Shown: positions 25,410-27,869 of the stretch, piece by piece
Numbering within the stretch: the first letter of the stretch is position 1
Layout: each line of letters opens with the position of its first letter
Assembly: GCA_041563315.1 (NCBI GenBank)
Contig: JBFFNE010000031.1
Location: forward strand, 1 to 27,869
DNA from: JBFEYJ01 sp041563315
GTDB lineage: Bacteria; Pseudomonadota; Gammaproteobacteria; Thiohalomonadales; Thiohalomonadaceae
Direction of reading: 5' to 3'
DNA: 27,869 nt
Translations under genes and position numbers: made by a program
Notes under the pieces: model-generated
What the model saw: the letters and a program-made list of their open reading frames with translations, nothing else
What the model was told of the DNA's origin: nothing
The model's database searches: none

Positions 25410-26102
25410 ATGAAACGCAATCACTTTTACCTGGCAACGGTACCGTTGCTGGCAATGACGCTATTGGCAGGCTGCTATCACCGTGATGATGATAGAGTGA
25501 GTTACGAAGTGAGAGTAACCAACCTGACGGAGGCACAGCCTCTCTCCCCACTGGCGGTGATTCTCCATCGTGATGGTTACGCTATCTGGCAAGTGGGTAG
25601 CGCCGCCAGCGATGGGCTGGAACGGCTTGCCGAGGGTGGGAATCCCGATGCCCTGCTACTGGAGGCAAGCGCCAATCCAGCGGTGATAACAACGGTCGCC
25701 GATAGCACGGCGATTCTGCCGGGTACAAGCAGCAGTGTCACGCTCATGAGCCATGCGAAAGGAAACCTTGCCCTGAGTCTGGCGACCATGCTGGTAAATA
25801 CCAATGACGGCTTTACCGGAATAAAGGCCGAAATTCTCGATGGGTTGGCCAGGCAGCAGAGCCGAAGCATTACCGTGAGAGCATACGATGCCGGTACCGA
25901 GGCCAACAGCGAGAGCGTGGCCACAGTCCCTGGGCCTGCAGCGGGCGGTGAAGGTTATAACACTGTGCGCGATGATCGGGACAGTGTTGGTGGCCACCCC
26001 GGAGTGATCAGTAGTGATGATGGCCTGAGCGGATCGGCACTCAACGCCTCCCATCGCTTCGATAGCCCGGTCGCCCTCGTCACTATCACCCGACTGGAGT
26101 AA
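25410..26102 (+). CDS. Spondin-domain lipoprotein
   Basis: This 230-residue paralogue of the preceding protein has a type II signal peptide with lipobox LLAGC (Cys about 22). The next residue is Tyr, consistent with outer-membrane sorting. Shared blocks with its neighbour are VRVTNLTEAQPLSPLAVILH, the TNDGFTGI segment and YDAGTEANSE (about 157). The collagen-like insert is missing; instead a Gly/Asp/Ser-rich stretch (about 175-210) precedes the final strand VALVTITRLE. A strong ribosome binding site AGGAGGT (25399-25405) overlaps the stop codon of the first gene, so the pair forms an operon. One secreted and one anchored copy suggests a two-part surface assembly (inference). Confidence 0.78.
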   Translation: MKRNHFYLATVPLLAMTLLAGCYHRDDDRVSYEVRVTNLTEAQPLSPLAVILHRDGYAIWQVGSAASDGLERLAEGGNPDALLLEASANPAVITTVADSTAILPGTSSSVTLMSHAKGNLALSLATMLVNTNDGFTGIKAEILDGLARQQSRSITVRAYDAGTEANSESVATVPGPAAGGEGYNTVRDDRDSVGGHPGVISSDDGLSGSALNASHRFDSPVALVTITRLE

Positions 26103-26124
26103 GCCATTCTCCAGCGCGGCTTGA

Positions 26125-26204
26125 AGAAAAGAAGGGGACTGAGGGAATAAACTTTAACCCGTGGTAAACGTTGGTGACTATTAATCCCTCCGTCTCTTTT
26201 CTTA
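26125..26204. repeat. Inverted repeat between convergent spondin and cupin genes
   Basis: Arms at 26125-26151 and 26182-26204 are imperfect complements: AAGAAAAGA and AGGGAATAA against TTAATCCCT and TCTTTTCTT. They frame about 30 bp. It sits between convergent genes, where it may act as a bidirectional terminator. It also marks the junction of chromosomal genes with the cassette-like DNA. Confidence 0.5.
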
Positions 26205-26232
26205 TTGGCAGCATATTCGTTTCGGTCCAGCC

Positions 26233-26712
26233 TTAGTATGGTGTTCCATCCTTGTGTGAAAACTGCCAATCGCCATCAACCATGGTTGCCAGAAGATCAT
26301 CATCCGGATAAACCACTTCGTCTCCCGGTGTGCGATCGCCAATTTCCAGAAACACTACATCTTCTTGTGTTTCGTTAATGAGATTGCAGGCATTTCCAGT
26401 TCCTGCCCTGAATCCTGCGCACATGCCTGCCGATAGTCGCATATCGCCATCACTCGTTCGCAGCGTCGGGTACCCTTCCAAGACATAAATAAACTCATCT
26501 TGTTTCGAGTGCGCATGCCTCAGGGCTGACATCGCATTTGGAGCTAGGCGCGTGAGGTTAACTCCGAAATTGACTACACCGAATAAGGTCCCAAGCGGGC
26601 GCTTGTCGCGGCCTATCATAAGAGACGCGAATGGCTCCGGATAAATCGATGGCGTACTTCTCCCTGGCGCTTCGCTTGCGTCAATTGCAATCCGGTTCTT
26701 CATGTTCAACAT
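26233..26712 (-). CDS. Cupin-domain protein in cassette-like DNA
   Basis: This 159-residue single-domain cupin has cupin motif 1 as LRHAHSKQDEFIYVLEG (about 62-79), with the His-X-His and Glu metal ligands. Motif 2 (FRAGTGNACNLINET, about 98-112) lacks the His usually found there; Ala-Cys occupies that place. It resembles small cupins often annotated only by fold, and no substrate can be named. Two in-frame ATGs compete: 26712, with GAGG 4 nt before it, and 26703, with a 13-nt spacing. The start lies about 35 bp downstream of an attC-like site in the same orientation, as in an integron cassette. No attC is seen after its own stop. Confidence 0.75.
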   Translation of the reverse strand: MLNMKNRIAIDASEAPGRSTPSIYPEPFASLMIGRDKRPLGTLFGVVNFGVNLTRLAPNAMSALRHAHSKQDEFIYVLEGYPTLRTSDGDMRLSAGMCAGFRAGTGNACNLINETQEDVVFLEIGDRTPGDEVVYPDDDLLATMVDGDWQFSHKDGTPY

Positions 26713-26743
26713 TCCCCCTCAACTGGTTTCCTGTTACCGTTTT

Positions 26744-26791
26744 AGCTAACCTGTTTCAGAGGCGCGCAGCGTCTCAGAGGTCAGGTTAAAT
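26744..26791 (-). other. attC-like site after the CPBP pseudogene
   Basis: Read on the minus strand, ATTTAAC (26791-26785, matches RYYYAAC) and GTTAGCT (26750-26744, GTT core) bound a 48-bp hairpin with inner arms GAGaCGC/GCGcCTC. The TAA of the left box is the stop codon of the decayed CPBP frame, the classic arrangement in gene cassettes. The site is short for an attC, so the call is moderate. Confidence 0.45.
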
Positions 26792-27196
26792 GATTTTTTT
26801 AGCCGCGGCCGTAACGAAGGCCGTAAAAATCACGATGTCTTGTAATAGGTGAATTCCCGATACCAAAAAAACACCCTTTGTTTCTACTACCTATTTTGCT
26901 ACCAACCAACCCAGAAACCCTGCCATTAACGCACCGAATATGCATTTGGCATACCACGAAGATGTGGTGCGCCAAAAATAACGCAGAAATGAGGAGTATG
27001 TAATTCGCCTCAATGGAGCCGGCAAGCGGCACAATAATGCCAAGCCTGTAAACCATCGCTTCTGTTAAAGAGTTGGTAAGAGAAAACAACAAGATCCATG
27101 GAATGAATGGTATATGTTGCCATAGGCTGCCCCCAGAATTACAGAACGGTAAATAGACAAACGTAGTAGTACCTACGGTGATGATAAATACTAGGC
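26786..27196 (-). pseudogene. Decayed CPBP (CAAX-protease-like) membrane protease gene
   Basis: Three reading frames together give a CPBP family intramembrane metalloprotease. The first frame reads IPWILLFSLTNSLTEAMVYRLGIIVPL and ANYILLISALF. After a frameshift near 26975 it reads GAPHLRGMPNAY. After a second shift near 26942 it reads FGALMAGFLGWLVAK, then TAG (26893-26891), then VVETKGVFLVSGIHLLQDIV and a TAA stop at 26788-26786. The first catalytic motif, normally EExxxR, reads TEAMVYR, so one Glu is lost. The second motif keeps APH, and IHLLQD matches the last conserved helix. No ATG lies in a suitable N-terminal position, so the 5' end is also damaged. The longest single frame (148 codons) is not an intact gene. 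It lies between two attC-like sites. Confidence 0.75.
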
Positions 27197-27268
27197 TACA
27201 AACCAGCGTAGCCGGTGCCCGGCAGCACGCAGCGCGGGCGGGCACCCGAATTGACGCTGTGGTTAGGC
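27197..27268 (-). other. attC-like site after the GNAT gene
   Basis: On the minus strand GCCTAAC (27268-27262, matches RYYYAAC) contains the stop codon TAA of the acetyltransferase. It is followed by a strong stem (CCACAGCGT pairing with ACGCTGG, and CGGGTGCCCG with CGGGCACCGG) and ends at GTTTGTA (27203-27197), a degenerate right box. The overlap of gene stop and left box is typical of integron cassettes. Confidence 0.55.
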
Positions 27269-27748
27269 TTTACGCTCATTTTGCCCGAGCCTCATATGTA
27301 TCAAACCAACCCGCACACCCGAAGGATTTATCCGTTCTTCTATGGCATACGGTTTGAAGTTCATTCCCGCATATAGCAGCAGCGCCGGAGTGTTGTCATT
27401 GAAGACGGATATTCTTGCTTCACTGACACCATACTTATCGAATGCCTGCCGGATCATTTGGGATACCCATAGACGCCCAATTCCTCGGCCGCGAAATTCT
27501 CTGGCCACCACAACATTGCCGACGAAGGCCCATTTGCCTTGCTCGACGTCGTATAGATTGGCGAAACCAATCACCCCTCCTCTTTCAACGGCAACGGTAA
27601 GCTCATTTCTCGACTTCGCCAATGAATGGACCTGATCAACGGTGAAGGGGTGCTTTCCCTTTGGATATACGCGAAACAATTCATCTTCGGTTGGAACCAG
27701 CCGGACAATTGCCTCGAAGTCAGGTTGAGTTGCTTCACGTAGTTCCAT
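27263..27748 (-). CDS. GNAT family N-acetyltransferase (gene cassette)
   Basis: This 161-residue GCN5-related acetyltransferase transfers acetyl from acetyl-CoA to an amine. The acetyl-CoA-binding motif is VVVAREFRGRGIGRLWVSQMI (about 87-107; key residues R-G-R-G-I-G), preceded by a beta-strand WAFVGNVVV and followed by ARISVFNDNTPALLLYAGMNF. The length is typical. The acceptor is unknown. GGAGAAAGAG lies just upstream of the ATG at 27748. The gene is framed by attC-like sites, its start lies 15 bp after one and its stop codon is inside the next, so it is a compact single-gene cassette. GNAT genes are among the common cargo of chromosomal integrons. Confidence 0.88.
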   Translation of the reverse strand: MELREATQPDFEAIVRLVPTEDELFRVYPKGKHPFTVDQVHSLAKSRNELTVAVERGGVIGFANLYDVEQGKWAFVGNVVVAREFRGRGIGRLWVSQMIRQAFDKYGVSEARISVFNDNTPALLLYAGMNFKPYAIEERINPSGVRVGLIHMRLGQNERKA

Positions 27749-27763
27749 GCGTGCTCTTTCTCC

Positions 27764-27841
27764 GCCTAACGGCGCGCTTCAATTGTGCGGAAGGAGCGTA
27801 GCGACTGAAGTTCAAGTGTCAATTGGAAACGATTGTTAGCC
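27764..27841 (-). other. attC-like site in front of the GNAT gene
   Basis: On the minus strand GGCTAAC (27841-27835) and GTTAGGC (27770-27764, matches GTTRRRY) bound a 78-bp imperfect palindrome. The inner arms TTCCAATTG and CAATTGAA pair with a single extra base, as the extrahelical base of attC sites does. It would be the recombination site of the cassette lying further right. Confidence 0.6.
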
Positions 27842-27869
27842 GACATGCAGTACATTAACCTCTCGTACA
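27837..27869 (-). CDS. C-terminus of a preceding cassette ORF (partial)
   Basis: A minus-strand frame is open from the window edge and ends VREVNVLHVG at a TAA (27839-27837) that lies inside the left box of the adjacent attC-like site. This stop placement matches that of the GNAT cassette. Only ten codons are visible, so the call rests on context. Confidence 0.35.

Noticed and set aside
26799..27245. A 148-codon ORF taken as an intact membrane protein
   Set aside because: Its first residues fall inside an attC-like stem, its last third is out of frame with conserved CPBP sequence, and the true C-terminus lies in another frame. It is a pseudogene.

Overview
This is a chromosomal window from a gammaproteobacterium. 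The supporting evidence is gene content and order: smg next to dprA and a LysM lipoprotein, divergent from def-fmt-rsmB-DUF4390-ntrY-ntrX-trkA-trkH, plus topA/purE/tsaC/hemF. Base composition looks moderately GC-rich. A free-living lineage such as the Chromatiales and relatives fits, but no rRNA or other taxonomic marker is present, so the genus is not assigned.

Layout. (1) 1-4320: uvrD on the minus strand is divergent from a group II truncated haemoglobin. A two-gene unit follows on the plus strand: an exported alpha/beta-hydrolase-like protein and a TlpA-type thioredoxin. REP-like palindromes and a cluster of hairpins fill the gaps. (2) 4323-13553, all minus strand, in transcription order: LysM lipoprotein, dprA, smg, topA, purE, tsaC, hemF, sbcB. 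purK is absent beside purE. A terminator-shaped hairpin lies directly in front of topA, and a MITE-like 187-bp inverted-repeat element separates tsaC from hemF. (3) 13685-24386, all plus strand: def, fmt, rsmB, a DUF4390 protein, ntrY and ntrX are tightly packed or overlapping. Next come a 42-codon small ORF coupled by ATGA to trkA, then trkH with its own good sigma-70-type promoter, and a methyltransferase. (4) 24387-26102: a 314-bp gap, then two tandem paralogous spondin-domain exported proteins. One has a collagen-like Gly-rich insert and the other is a lipoprotein. (5) 26233-27869: accessory DNA on the minus strand that reads as the tail of an integron gene-cassette array. It holds a cupin gene, a decayed CPBP (CAAX-protease-like) membrane protease gene and a GNAT acetyltransferase, separated by three attC-like sites. 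An integrase, if present, would lie to the right of the window.

How the genes work together. The centre is housekeeping: protein N-terminal processing (def, fmt), 16S rRNA methylation (rsmB), DNA uptake, repair and topology (dprA, uvrD, sbcB, topA), tRNA t6A (tsaC), purine and haem synthesis (purE, hemF), a membrane-stress or nitrogen-type two-component system (ntrY/ntrX) and potassium uptake (trkA, trkH). The most unusual material is the cassette tail with its pseudogene, the small ORF coupled to trkA, the hairpin in the topA leader, an NtrX-like regulator without the sigma-54 GAFTGA loop, and the spondin pair.
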